Shown: piece by piece, positions 1 through 6,249 of the stretch
Numbering within the stretch: position 1 is the first letter of the stretch
Layout: each line of letters opens with the position of its first letter
Position numbers and translations under genes: made by a program
Source of the DNA: SIG588 sp045599305
Lineage (GTDB): Bacteria; Bacillota; Clostridia; Oscillospirales; Acutalibacteraceae
Length of the DNA stretch: 10,449 nt
NCBI GenBank assembly: GCA_045599305.1
Contig: JAZRVU010000102.1
Coordinates: 1 to 10,449, forward strand
Direction of reading: 5' to 3'
Notes under the pieces: model-generated
Seen by the model: only the letters and a program-made list of their open reading frames with translations
Databases searched by the model: none
Told to the model about the DNA's origin: nothing

Positions 1-264
1 GTTTTCCTCCCGGAGCAGTTCCACGTTTTTGGGGGCGACAAAACACCCTTTGCCCTGCACCGTATAGATGAATCCGTCCTTTTCAAGCTCCTCATACGCC
101 CGCTTCGTCGTAATAAAACTGATGCGCAGGTCTTTGGCCAGGTTGCGTATCGACGGCAGCATCTCATCTTCCGAAAGGGCGCCGCTGATGATCTGGCTTT
201 TTATTTGCGAATAGATCTGGTCGTAGATGGGCGCCCCGCTTTTATTGTCGATCAAAACCGTCAC
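1..264 (-). CDS. GntR-family (YtrA subfamily) transcriptional regulator, N-terminal part, cut by window edge
   Basis: The 88 visible residues form a GntR winged helix: APIYDQIYSQIKSQIISGAL at 11-30, then LPSIRNLAKDL, the recognition helix around ITTKRAYEELEKDG (51-64) and the wing GKGCFVAP (71-78). This short domain layout is that of YtrA-type regulators, usually 120-130 residues long, so about 35-40 residues lie beyond the left edge. Family members are DNA-binding repressors that often sit first in an operon with ABC-transporter genes; whether that holds here cannot be seen. I chose the GTG at 264 because GGAGG lies 8-9 bases upstream (274-278). The ATG at 269 is out of frame and stops after two codons. 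The gene has its own consensus promoter with an overlapping inverted repeat, which suggests autoregulation. Identity is firm; the regulated target is unknown. Confidence 0.9.
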   Translation of the reverse strand, partial: MTVLIDNKSGAPIYDQIYSQIKSQIISGALSEDEMLPSIRNLAKDLRISFITTKRAYEELEKDGFIYTVQGKGCFVAPKNVELLREEN

Positions 265-287
265 GTCATTGTCCTCCGCCTGTTAAT

Positions 288-312
288 ACTGTGTATATGC
301 ATTATATACAGT
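288..312. promoter_or_regulatory. Candidate GntR (YtrA-type) operator over the -10 box
   Basis: An imperfect inverted repeat has outer arms ACTGT and ACAGT and AT-rich inner arms (GTATAT / ATATAC-like); 9 of 12 paired positions match. It covers the -10 box and the transcription start of the GntR promoter. A TGTATAnnnTATACA-type palindrome over the promoter is typical of operators of this subfamily, so autorepression is inferred. Confidence 0.55.
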
Positions 313-329
313 TGATCTGCGTTTGTCAA
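301..329 (-). promoter_or_regulatory. Sigma-A promoter of the GntR gene
   Basis: Read on the minus strand: -35 TTGACA (324-329), a 17-base spacer and -10 TATAAT (301-306). Both boxes match the consensus perfectly. The start of transcription would fall near 294, about 30 bases before the GTG start codon. Confidence 0.85.
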
Positions 330-372
330 GGGCTTTTTTGCGGCCGTGCGGCAGGAACGGGAAGCGGACATA

Positions 373-416
373 AAGCAGCCCTGCCAAAGGTCACAGCGGA
401 TCCGGCAGGGCTGTTT
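373..416 (-). terminator. Stem-loop after the rhamnosidase gene, putative terminator
   Basis: A perfect 10-bp stem, CAGCCCTGCC (376-385) with GGCAGGGCTG (404-413), has an 18-base loop and can be extended by a G-T and two A-T pairs. It starts 13 bases after the stop codon of the minus-strand gene. On the minus strand it is followed only by CTTTAT, so the U-tract is weak. It separates the sugar operon from the GntR promoter. Confidence 0.55.
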
Positions 417-426
417 CTGTGTTTTC

Positions 427-2502
427 TTATTTTGCGAAAATCCTATGGTAAAAATACGCCGGTATGGCCGACCAGCCGTGGCAGAGACTGCCGGCACCGC
501 CGAAAGCGGCTGCGCCGTCGGCGGTTTCCCAAAACGATGTGGCGCCCTTTTGCAGCATCGCCCCCCAGATTCGGCCGATATCCTCCCGCACCCGGGGGCG
601 GTACCGGTCGTCCTGCAGAACGGCATCGTATTTGAAGATCAGATAACTCAATGTGCAGGGGTGGTCAAACAGGCCTTGCGTCAGTCCGGCTCTCAGCGTT
701 TCTCCCCGCTCATCGTCACAAAGACCGCCGCACAACGCCAATGCCTGTACCAGCTCCGGGAAAAAGCGGTCACCGTTCAAATCAAAACAAAAAGCCGCTT
801 TTTCTTCGACCCAAAACACCCGGTCGAACGCCGCTTTCAGCCGGACATAGTCCCGCCGGACCTGTTCGGCCTCCTGCGCGCGGCCGCACACGGTATATAT
901 TTTTTCGGCGGCCTTTAATGCCAACGCGTAAAAGCCGTTGATCGCGGCATCGGGGCCGTGCCGTTCGTCTGTGCCGGACAGCCCGTCAGACCACTCATAA
1001 AAATTCCAGTATTCGTTCCCCTCAAAGGCGGCGACCAGACCGTTTTCCGTGTGAGCGCCGAAGGCTTGCAAAATTTTTCCCACCGTCGGCAGCAAGTCGG
1101 AAATGCCATCCCAATCGCCGCTGTAAGCGCCGTATTCGGCCAGAGCCACGATCCAGACCAGACTGAATGACGGGATCGTAATGCCCACCCGTGCCGGCGC
1201 ACACAGCTCCAGCAGACCGTCCCGGCGTATTCCTTCGCCAAGCAGACGCAAGCTCGCTTTCGCAAACGGATATTCGCCAAAGGCGTAATAGCCGCACAGC
1301 ATCTGACTGCGCGCGTCCATAGCGTACAGCGCCTGTTCGCGCCAGGGGCAGTCCTCGTAATGCTCGTGCATACACAGGCGCAGGGTGTCGACCGAAACGC
1401 CGTAGATCTGCCGCTCAAGCGGAGCCATGCCCTCCGGCTCGGGCAATATGTCCACCGGATATTCCACGGGCAGGATGCCGGCGTAAAACAGGCGGCATTC
1501 TTCGGCGTATATGTGCAGCTGCAAATACCGTCCGGCGATCCGCTTCATATAGTGGGTGAACTGCTGTCTGCCTTTGACCGCCCGGTACGAAAAGGCAAAA
1601 TTCCGATCGTCAATGTGTGTGCGCACGCGTAAATCTTCCAGATGTTCCCCGTAGCCTACTTCGATCAGGCAGTCGTTTTGCACTTCAAGATCCAGATTGG
1701 CAAAGCCGGCCGTTTCGCGGTGCAGGTCGATAATGAGATAGACCCCCTCACTGTTTTTATCGCGCAGACGGAATGTCATCCCGTCCTGCGACGGCAATCC
1801 GGGATCGAAAGTGAACTTGTTTTCGGAATGTGACAAACGGGCGCCTGCCATGCGCCGGGCAGCGGTTTCATCCGCGGCCCCGTCATTTTGATTGCAAAAA
1901 TCGCCCTTTTCCAAAACCCTTGCTTTTGCGGCAGGAAGAATGTCCAGTTTTTTGATCGGCCGGGGCTCATAACAAGCGGCCGGCTCCCTTTGGGTGACGG
2001 CCGAAAAGCCGTCAGTACGGTCATCGTCTGCCCAGCCGCCGAGCAGGCGGTCATAATGAAAGGTGAAAGAAAGCTGCGCCGTGATCTTTTCTATCGGGCC
2101 GGACTGATAACCGCATACTTTTGTGTACCGTGTATCGGGCCCGCTGGCCATCAGCACGGTCTCCTCGGCGGTGATCTCAAAAATGATCCCGGGCACGCCC
2201 TTGCGATAGGTGCTGCTGTCCTCGTTTTGACAGTAACCCAGCACACAAAACAGGTTGCTTCCCGTTTTGAGCCATTCTTTCGGCAATTCGTACGTATCGT
2301 AGCAGGGACGGAAAGGATAATCCGTATACTGCCCGCATCCCACAAAATGCCCGTTTAAAAAAGCCGCATACTGATTGTCGGCACGGATTTTCAAAACAGT
2401 CGGACAAATATCCTCTGCATGAAAAGTCTGTTTAAAACCGACATATTGATTTACCTGCGTGAGATCGTCGCTCCAGACGCATTTTGCATTTTGAAATGTC
2501 AT
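427..2502 (-). CDS. GH78-like alpha-L-rhamnosidase, cytoplasmic, 691 aa
   Basis: The protein has an N-terminal beta-rich carbohydrate-binding-like region (about 1-165, with NQYAAFLNGHFVGCG), a middle beta domain (about 225-345) and a C-terminal (alpha/alpha)6-barrel region (about 360-691). The family signature is HEHYEDCPWREQALYAMDA at 379-397. D384, E389 and D396 have the spacing of the three acidic active-site residues in GH78 (Asp567, Glu572, Asp579 in the Bacillus sp. GL1 enzyme RhaB). E659 in GATSFWET fits the distal catalytic Glu. The expected reaction is hydrolysis of terminal alpha-L-rhamnose from glycosides or oligosaccharides. There is no signal peptide, so it would act on imported substrates. 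At 691 residues it is shorter than many GH78 enzymes (about 900-1000). It lies 43 bases after the oxidoreductase gene, in one operon. The start is ATG with AGGA 6 bases upstream. Family is confident, exact substrate is not. Confidence 0.85.
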   Translation of the reverse strand: MTFQNAKCVWSDDLTQVNQYVGFKQTFHAEDICPTVLKIRADNQYAAFLNGHFVGCGQYTDYPFRPCYDTYELPKEWLKTGSNLFCVLGYCQNEDSSTYRKGVPGIIFEITAEETVLMASGPDTRYTKVCGYQSGPIEKITAQLSFTFHYDRLLGGWADDDRTDGFSAVTQREPAACYEPRPIKKLDILPAAKARVLEKGDFCNQNDGAADETAARRMAGARLSHSENKFTFDPGLPSQDGMTFRLRDKNSEGVYLIIDLHRETAGFANLDLEVQNDCLIEVGYGEHLEDLRVRTHIDDRNFAFSYRAVKGRQQFTHYMKRIAGRYLQLHIYAEECRLFYAGILPVEYPVDILPEPEGMAPLERQIYGVSVDTLRLCMHEHYEDCPWREQALYAMDARSQMLCGYYAFGEYPFAKASLRLLGEGIRRDGLLELCAPARVGITIPSFSLVWIVALAEYGAYSGDWDGISDLLPTVGKILQAFGAHTENGLVAAFEGNEYWNFYEWSDGLSGTDERHGPDAAINGFYALALKAAEKIYTVCGRAQEAEQVRRDYVRLKAAFDRVFWVEEKAAFCFDLNGDRFFPELVQALALCGGLCDDERGETLRAGLTQGLFDHPCTLSYLIFKYDAVLQDDRYRPRVREDIGRIWGAMLQKGATSFWETADGAAAFGGAGSLCHGWSAIPAYFYHRIFAK

Positions 2503-2545
2503 TTTTTAATCCTGAAACTCCTGTTCGTATTTGGCTTTGGCTAAG

Positions 2546-3373
2546 TCACACGTTTTGCTCTTTTTTAAGGTTTTCCGTGATCGCGCTGAGCAGACGCACG
2601 GACGCCTCAAAGCCGGAGAGCGGATGCGGCAATTCCCCGCTTTCGATCATGCCGATCAGTTCCGCGGGGCCGACACTCTGGTATTTCATGTCAAGCTTGC
2701 GGTGCAGCACCGTGCCGTTTGTCTCGACCGAAATGTGCAGATCCACGTTTTCGGGGTTGGTGCTGATGATGCATTTCCGATCCGGATAAGAAACCACGGT
2801 CACCACGGTCTTTCCGTTGAGGTAACTGTTGACTGCGGTGAAATCCTCGCCGCAAAGCAGCACGCAGAGCTCGGCGGAGTGGATGCCGTAGAACCAGTAT
2901 CCGTCATAGGGGCTGGCAACGTCGCCGCCGAAGGAAATGACGACGGTGCTGCCGGGCGCGACGGCGGCTTTCAGCTCGGGGATCTCTTCCAGCCCCTTCA
3001 GATTGCTCCCGCCGCAGAGCAGGGAATGATGTGCCAAAGCGTAGTCGATCAGCTCCCGGCATTGTGCGGGCCGGGTGCAGAACGGTTTGTCGTTGAACAG
3101 GGGCTTGCCGGCACGCAGAACGGCCATGGCGGGATCGAAATGCGCCGATCCGCGGCGGTAGGTGATCACGACGGCATCCGAAAGCGCGATCAGCTCCTCC
3201 TCGCTTTCGACGGGCGTGACCCCGTACTGCGCGCAGAGCCGCGCCGCTTTTTCGGGATCGTCCGCCCCGTAGAGATAGGAAATCGTATGGCCGGGGAACG
3301 CCTTTTCCCCGTTGATGGTTTTGCAGAAATGCTCCGCGTGGGAGTTTTCGGCACCGATCAGGCCTATTTTCAT
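2546..3373 (-). CDS. Gfo/Idh/MocA-family NAD(P)-dependent oxidoreductase, short form, 275 aa
   Basis: The N-terminus MKIGLIGAENSHAEHF starts a Rossmann fold, with GAENSH replacing the usual GxGxxG-type turn. The segment AMAVLRAGKPLFNDKPFCT places DKP at 95-97, where the family has its E/D-K-P motif; K96 is the presumed catalytic lysine. Near the substrate site, YGIHSAELC puts a His at 165, comparable to the conserved family His. Members oxidise or reduce sugars, inositols and related polyols using NAD(P). At 275 residues it is shorter than the usual 330-390, mainly in the C-terminal sheet domain. It is the first gene of an operon with the rhamnosidase-like gene, so a role in processing the released or related sugar is inferred. 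The start is ATG with GGAG about 8 bases upstream. The substrate cannot be read from the sequence. Confidence 0.8.
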   Translation of the reverse strand: MKIGLIGAENSHAEHFCKTINGEKAFPGHTISYLYGADDPEKAARLCAQYGVTPVESEEELIALSDAVVITYRRGSAHFDPAMAVLRAGKPLFNDKPFCTRPAQCRELIDYALAHHSLLCGGSNLKGLEEIPELKAAVAPGSTVVISFGGDVASPYDGYWFYGIHSAELCVLLCGEDFTAVNSYLNGKTVVTVVSYPDRKCIISTNPENVDLHISVETNGTVLHRKLDMKYQSVGPAELIGMIESGELPHPLSGFEASVRLLSAITENLKKEQNV

Positions 3374-3410
3374 GGTGAGCTCTCCTTTCCTTCCGGCTGT
3401 TCACACCCAT

Positions 3411-3439
3411 AGTGTACCGCAACTGTTTTGCAAAGTCAA
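3411..3439 (-). promoter_or_regulatory. Promoter of the oxidoreductase-rhamnosidase operon
   Basis: On the minus strand: -35 TTGACT (3434-3439), 17-base spacer, -10 TACACT (3411-3416). Transcription would start near 3404, about 30 bases before the ATG at 3373. It diverges from the plus-strand promoter at 3470-3498. Confidence 0.7.
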
Positions 3440-3469
3440 GTGAGCAAAAAGCGTGTTACGCGGTTTTAC

Positions 3470-3498
3470 TTGCATTACCAAAATCGTTATGGTATGAT
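3470..3498 (+). promoter_or_regulatory. Promoter of the small membrane-protein operon
   Basis: On the plus strand: -35 TTGCAT (3470-3475), 17-base spacer, -10 TATGAT (3493-3498). Transcription would start near 3505, leaving a leader of about 70 bases. The leader holds two copies of CAAGGAGG (3526-3533 and 3561-3568). The first has no start codon after it and is followed by a small perfect hairpin, CGGGC-AGAAA-GCCCG (3535-3549). The second serves the disrupted gene at 3578. Confidence 0.6.
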
Positions 3499-3577
3499 AT
3501 GTATAGGGTTTAAGCAAAAGCATAACAAGGAGGACGGGCAGAAAGCCCGAAATCAAAATTCAAGGAGGGAAACCAGT

Positions 3578-3917
3578 ATTCACGGCAACTTGCGAGACGC
3601 CGCCGGAATCATTTGTGCCGGCAAGGCGTTCCAGCTGCGCGAGACGATCAGGGCCGCCGGTCAGACGGAGCATTATTTTTCGGCATCCTGCCGGTATAAG
3701 ACCGAAAGCCCCGATGTCCATTTCGGAGGCACGACGGGACGGCCGAAATGGGGGTAGGCACCCTCACGGTAGGCGGCCGCAATGAGGATGGAAAGGAAGG
3801 GGATATAACGGTCACCGGCAAACTCGGTGCCGGCCGCGAGGACGAAAAAAACGGTATCTTTTCTGCGGCTGCGATGCCGATACCCGCCGGATCTATGAAT
3901 GGAAAAAGTTAAGCTGA
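3578..3917 (+). pseudogene. Frame-broken small gene, unknown function (possible ATT start, two -1 shifts)
   Basis: I do not recognise this protein. A strong AAGGAGGG (3562-3569) lies 9 bases before an in-frame ATT at 3578, with no ATG, GTG or TTG at good spacing. That frame reads protein-like sequence, including GKAFQLRETIRAAGQTEHYF and VHFGGTTGRPK, to a stop at 3755. A -1 step at the AAATGGGGG run (about 3746-3754) joins it to MGVGTLTVGGRNEDGKEG, which runs from 3748. A second -1 step at seven A (3845-3851) joins that to YLFCGCDADTRRIYEWKKLS, ending at TGA 3915-3917, 15 bases before the next gene. Rejoined, it would encode about 110 residues with several Cys (SCRY, FCGC). Both breaks are consistent with one lost base in or beside a homopolymer, so decay or sequencing error is likeliest. 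A_AAA_AAC at 3846-3852 is also a canonical -1 slippery heptamer. That the three segments form one gene is inferred. Confidence 0.4.
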
Positions 3918-3932
3918 ACGGAGGGCACTGCG

Positions 3933-4310
3933 ATGATCATTTTAGGGATTATCATAGCCGTTATCGGGCTGCTCCTCATCGTTGCGTTTGCCATCAGCAG
4001 AGCGACCTGTAAAACGCGGATCGAAGCGACGGTGAGCCGGCTTGCGACAAAGTCGATGAAATTCCGCGGGAGGACCGTGACCGACACCACGCCGATCTTC
4101 ACCTATACGGTGAACGGCGAGGAATACACCTATAAAGCGGAAATGTCCACGACAAACCGCAAGCGGTTTGCCGTCGGGCAAAAAGAGTTCATTTTCATCA
4201 ACGAAAAGCGCCCGAACGAGGCGCGGTACGGAAACAATTCAGGCTTTTTGCTGTGCGGCATCGTCTGCTTTTTGCTCGGCGCGATGGTCATCGTGCTGTC
4301 GGTCATATAA
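3933..4310 (+). CDS. DUF3592-like two-TM membrane protein, 125 aa
   Basis: The protein has an N-terminal hydrophobic helix (2-21), a soluble middle domain and a C-terminal hydrophobic helix (104-125). The middle domain reads RIEATVSRLATKS, then TPIFTYTVNGEEYTYKAEMSTTNRKRFAVGQKEFIFINEKRPNEARY in consecutive blocks (54-99). The pattern of a variable strand, then Pxx-F-Y-VNG-Y, then a VGQ-type turn and a NEKxPxxAR ending is that of DUF3592 proteins. These are small bacterial membrane proteins without an established biochemical role. The start is ATG with GGAGGG about 8 bases upstream. It follows the disrupted gene by 15 bases and precedes the next membrane protein by 36, so the three are probably cotranscribed. 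Family assignment is from the visible pattern only. Confidence 0.7.
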   Translation: MIILGIIIAVIGLLLIVAFAISRATCKTRIEATVSRLATKSMKFRGRTVTDTTPIFTYTVNGEEYTYKAEMSTTNRKRFAVGQKEFIFINEKRPNEARYGNNSGFLLCGIVCFLLGAMVIVLSVI

Positions 4311-4346
4311 CTATAGTGTACAATTATATAACTTGGAGGATTTAAT

Positions 4347-4973
4347 ATGAAATGGTTTGAAGACATCTTTACGAAATCAAAAGTGATGATTATCAGCGGG
4401 ATTATTAGTGTTGCGGGATACTTTGCTCTTGCTTGTATCAGTGTTATCACTTCTGCTCATTTAACAGAACAGTATTTGATACTTGCCGTTCTGTCTGCCT
4501 TGTTGATGATTTGCTATAAAAAAGGCGAAACATCCTGCCAAAAAGCCCTTATCGGATCAATCCTGGGAGTATTGATGTACGCTTATTGGGGCATTATGGC
4601 GGGATTTATTGAAGCAGAGAAGAACGTCATTGGTTATCTTGAGCTTTTTATGACCATTTTTCTGACAATCATGTTTATCAATCACCTTCTTTTGCAGGTT
4701 GACCACAAGGGGGACACCATAATAATTAAGGCAAGCCAAATTATGCTGGTTATTGCTATTGTTCTGCAATTTGCAGAAACGCTGGGTCAAATTATCAACA
4801 ATCAAATGTACTTCAATGTATTAAACAGTTTGAGTTTGCTCAGTACAGTAACCATGATCACCTGCGTGGAGTCTCGAATTCAGAAGTATAAGGCAAGGCG
4901 TTCTGCGGCGATGAAAATTGGCGCTTGGACGGAAGAAGAACGCCAAAAGAGTAAAAAGATTTTCAAATTTTGA
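4347..4973 (+). CDS. Unrecognised polytopic membrane protein, 208 aa, AT-rich gene
   Basis: I do not recognise the family. Roughly six hydrophobic segments are visible at about 12-34, 43-57, 67-88, 96-116, 127-146 and 157-174. A short N-terminus (MKWFEDIFTKSK) precedes them, and a highly charged tail of about 30 residues follows (ESRIQKYKARRSAAMK, then GAWTEEERQKSKKIFKF). By the positive-inside tendency (KKGE loop, HKGD loop, basic tail) the C-terminus is probably cytoplasmic. No catalytic or transport motif stands out. The start is ATG with GGAGG 7 bases upstream. The gene is clearly richer in A+T than every other gene here, using many AAA, ATT and TTT codons, which suggests a different origin or later acquisition. 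It is the last gene of the plus-strand group. Confidence 0.75.
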   Translation: MKWFEDIFTKSKVMIISGIISVAGYFALACISVITSAHLTEQYLILAVLSALLMICYKKGETSCQKALIGSILGVLMYAYWGIMAGFIEAEKNVIGYLELFMTIFLTIMFINHLLLQVDHKGDTIIIKASQIMLVIAIVLQFAETLGQIINNQMYFNVLNSLSLLSTVTMITCVESRIQKYKARRSAAMKIGAWTEEERQKSKKIFKF

Positions 4974-5074
4974 TCGGGATACCATATAATCGGAAGATTT
5001 ATTTGTATGATAAAAGAAACCATAAAGAGTTCTTCTCCACTTTTTGTTTAGAAAAATTGTTTGTCTGCAGTTTG

Positions 5075-5104
5075 ACGGCGGCAGGGTTCACTCCCTGCCG
5101 CCGT
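5075..5104. terminator. 12-bp perfect stem-loop downstream of the membrane-protein operon
   Basis: ACGGCGGCAGGG (5075-5086) pairs perfectly with CCCTGCCGCCGT (5093-5104) across a 6-base loop. It lies about 100 bases after the plus-strand stop codon. The bases after it on the plus strand are GCGTTTGG, so it is not a textbook U-tract terminator; it may still stop transcription or protect the mRNA end. Confidence 0.5.
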
Positions 5105-5155
5105 GCGTTTGGTATACGGATTTTTGTTACCGAAATGTTGCCGCCGATTGTTTAT

Positions 5156-5184
5156 GCTATCAAAATGCTATCAAAAATGATAGC
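5156..5184. repeat. GCTATCA repeats with a hairpin
   Basis: GCTATCA occurs at 5156-5162 and 5167-5173, and its complement TGATAGC at 5178-5184. The second and third copies form a perfect 7-bp hairpin with an AAAA loop. On the minus strand the hairpin is followed by ATTTTG, so it may be a second-stage terminator behind the main one for guaA. Confidence 0.5.
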
Positions 5185-5230
5185 AAAACGCCCCGGAATT
5201 TCCGAAAAACGAGGAATTCCGGAGCGTTTT
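5185..5230. terminator. Bidirectional terminator between convergent operons, after guaA
   Basis: AAAACGCCCCGGAATTTCC (5185-5203) pairs with GGAATTCCGGAGCGTTTT (5213-5230), with one mismatch and one bulged base, across a 9-base loop. The T-run ends the stem on both strands (GCGTTTT either way), so it can serve guaA on the minus strand, whose stop is 25 bases away, and the plus-strand genes from the other side. Apart from this and the two hairpins before it, I see no gene in 4974-5254. Confidence 0.8.
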
Positions 5231-5254
5231 CATAAACTGATAAGCCTGTGACGA

Positions 5255-6235
5255 TTATTCCCACTCGATGGTGGCGACGGGCTTGGGAGAAAGGTCATAG
5301 AGGACGCGGTTGACGCCCTTGACCTCGGCGAGGATGCGCGCCGTGATGTGGCCGAGCAGCGCATAGGGGATCTCCTCAATGGAGGCGGCGGTGGCATCGA
5401 CCGAGTTGACGGCACGGATGACGACCGGCCAGTCATAAGTACGCTTGCCGTCCTTGATGCCGGTGGATTTGAAATCCGGCACGATGGTGAAATACTGCCA
5501 CACCTTGCCCTCGAGGCCGTTCTTGGCAAACTCCTCACGCAGGATGGCGTCGGATTCGCGCACCGCCTCCAGACGGTCGCGGGTGATGGCGCCCACGCAG
5601 CGCACGCCCAGGCCGGGACCGGGGAAGGGCTGACGGAACACCATGTTGTCCGGCAGGCCGAGCGCCTTGCCGACGACGCGGACTTCGTCCTTGTAGAGGA
5701 ACTTGACCGGCACGACCAGTTCGAAATCGAGATCCTCCGGCAGGCCGCCCACATTGTGGTGGGCTTTCACGCCGTCACTTTCGAGGATGTCGGGATAGAT
5801 GGTGCCCTGCGCGAGGAAGCGGATGCCCTCCTGCTTGCGGGCCTCTTCTTCAAACACGCGGATGAATTCTGCGCCGATGATCTTGCGCTTCTGCTCCGGC
5901 TCAGCCACGCCGGCCAGTTTATCAAGGAAACGGTCCACCGCGTCGACATAGACGAGGTTGGCGTTCATCTGGTTGCGGAACACCTCGACGACCTGTTCCG
6001 GCTCGCCCTTGCGCAGCAGGCCGTGGTTGACGTGCACGCAGACGAGCTGACGGCCGACCGCCTTGATGAGCAGTGCCGCCACAACGGAGGAATCGACACC
6101 GCCGGAGAGCGCCAGCAGCACCTTTTTGTCCCCGATCTGCGCGCGCAGCGCCTTTACCTGTTCTTCAATAAATGCATCGGCCAGCGCGGGGGTGTTGATG
6201 CGCGCCATAGAGGCAGGACGAAGTTCAGTTGCCAT
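5255..6235 (-). CDS. guaA: GMP synthetase, ATP-pyrophosphatase and dimerisation part only (no glutaminase domain), 326 aa
   Basis: This is the synthetase half of GMP synthetase, which converts XMP, ATP and ammonia to GMP in purine synthesis. The PP-loop SGGVDSS is at 44-50. KIIGAEFI (118-125), LAQGTIYPDI (141-150), KAHHNVGGLP (157-166) and RQPFPGPGLGVR (201-212) follow, and the C-terminal dimerisation domain ends in KPVATIEWE, where KPPGTIEWE is usual. Most bacterial GuaA proteins are about 510-525 residues with a class I glutamine amidotransferase at the N-terminus. Here that domain is absent, as in the two-subunit archaeal form. It is not a truncation artefact: the ATG has AGGAGG 8 bases upstream, and a different intact gene ends 14 bases before it. 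No amidotransferase subunit is visible in the window, so one must be elsewhere or the enzyme must use free ammonia. It is cotranscribed with the CofE-like gene. Confidence 0.92.
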   Translation of the reverse strand: MATELRPASMARINTPALADAFIEEQVKALRAQIGDKKVLLALSGGVDSSVVAALLIKAVGRQLVCVHVNHGLLRKGEPEQVVEVFRNQMNANLVYVDAVDRFLDKLAGVAEPEQKRKIIGAEFIRVFEEEARKQEGIRFLAQGTIYPDILESDGVKAHHNVGGLPEDLDFELVVPVKFLYKDEVRVVGKALGLPDNMVFRQPFPGPGLGVRCVGAITRDRLEAVRESDAILREEFAKNGLEGKVWQYFTIVPDFKSTGIKDGKRTYDWPVVIRAVNSVDATAASIEEIPYALLGHITARILAEVKGVNRVLYDLSPKPVATIEWE

Positions 6236-6249
6236 TGCCGTTTCCTCCT

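Noticed and set aside
2531..3412. A 293-codon open frame on the plus strand
   Set aside because: It is antisense to the Gfo/Idh gene; composition is that of a shadow frame.
3505..3577. The leader of the membrane-protein operon as a known riboswitch
   Set aside because: The small hairpin and duplicated ribosome-binding sequence do not match the core of any riboswitch class I can recall.
5156..5184. GCTATCA copies as a CRISPR or integration-site array
   Set aside because: There are only two direct copies and one inverted copy of 7 bases with 4-base spacers; a hairpin explains them better.
4970..5251. A possible 93-codon plus-strand gene after the membrane protein
   Set aside because: It would run through three hairpins, has no good ribosome binding site and shows no recognisable sequence.
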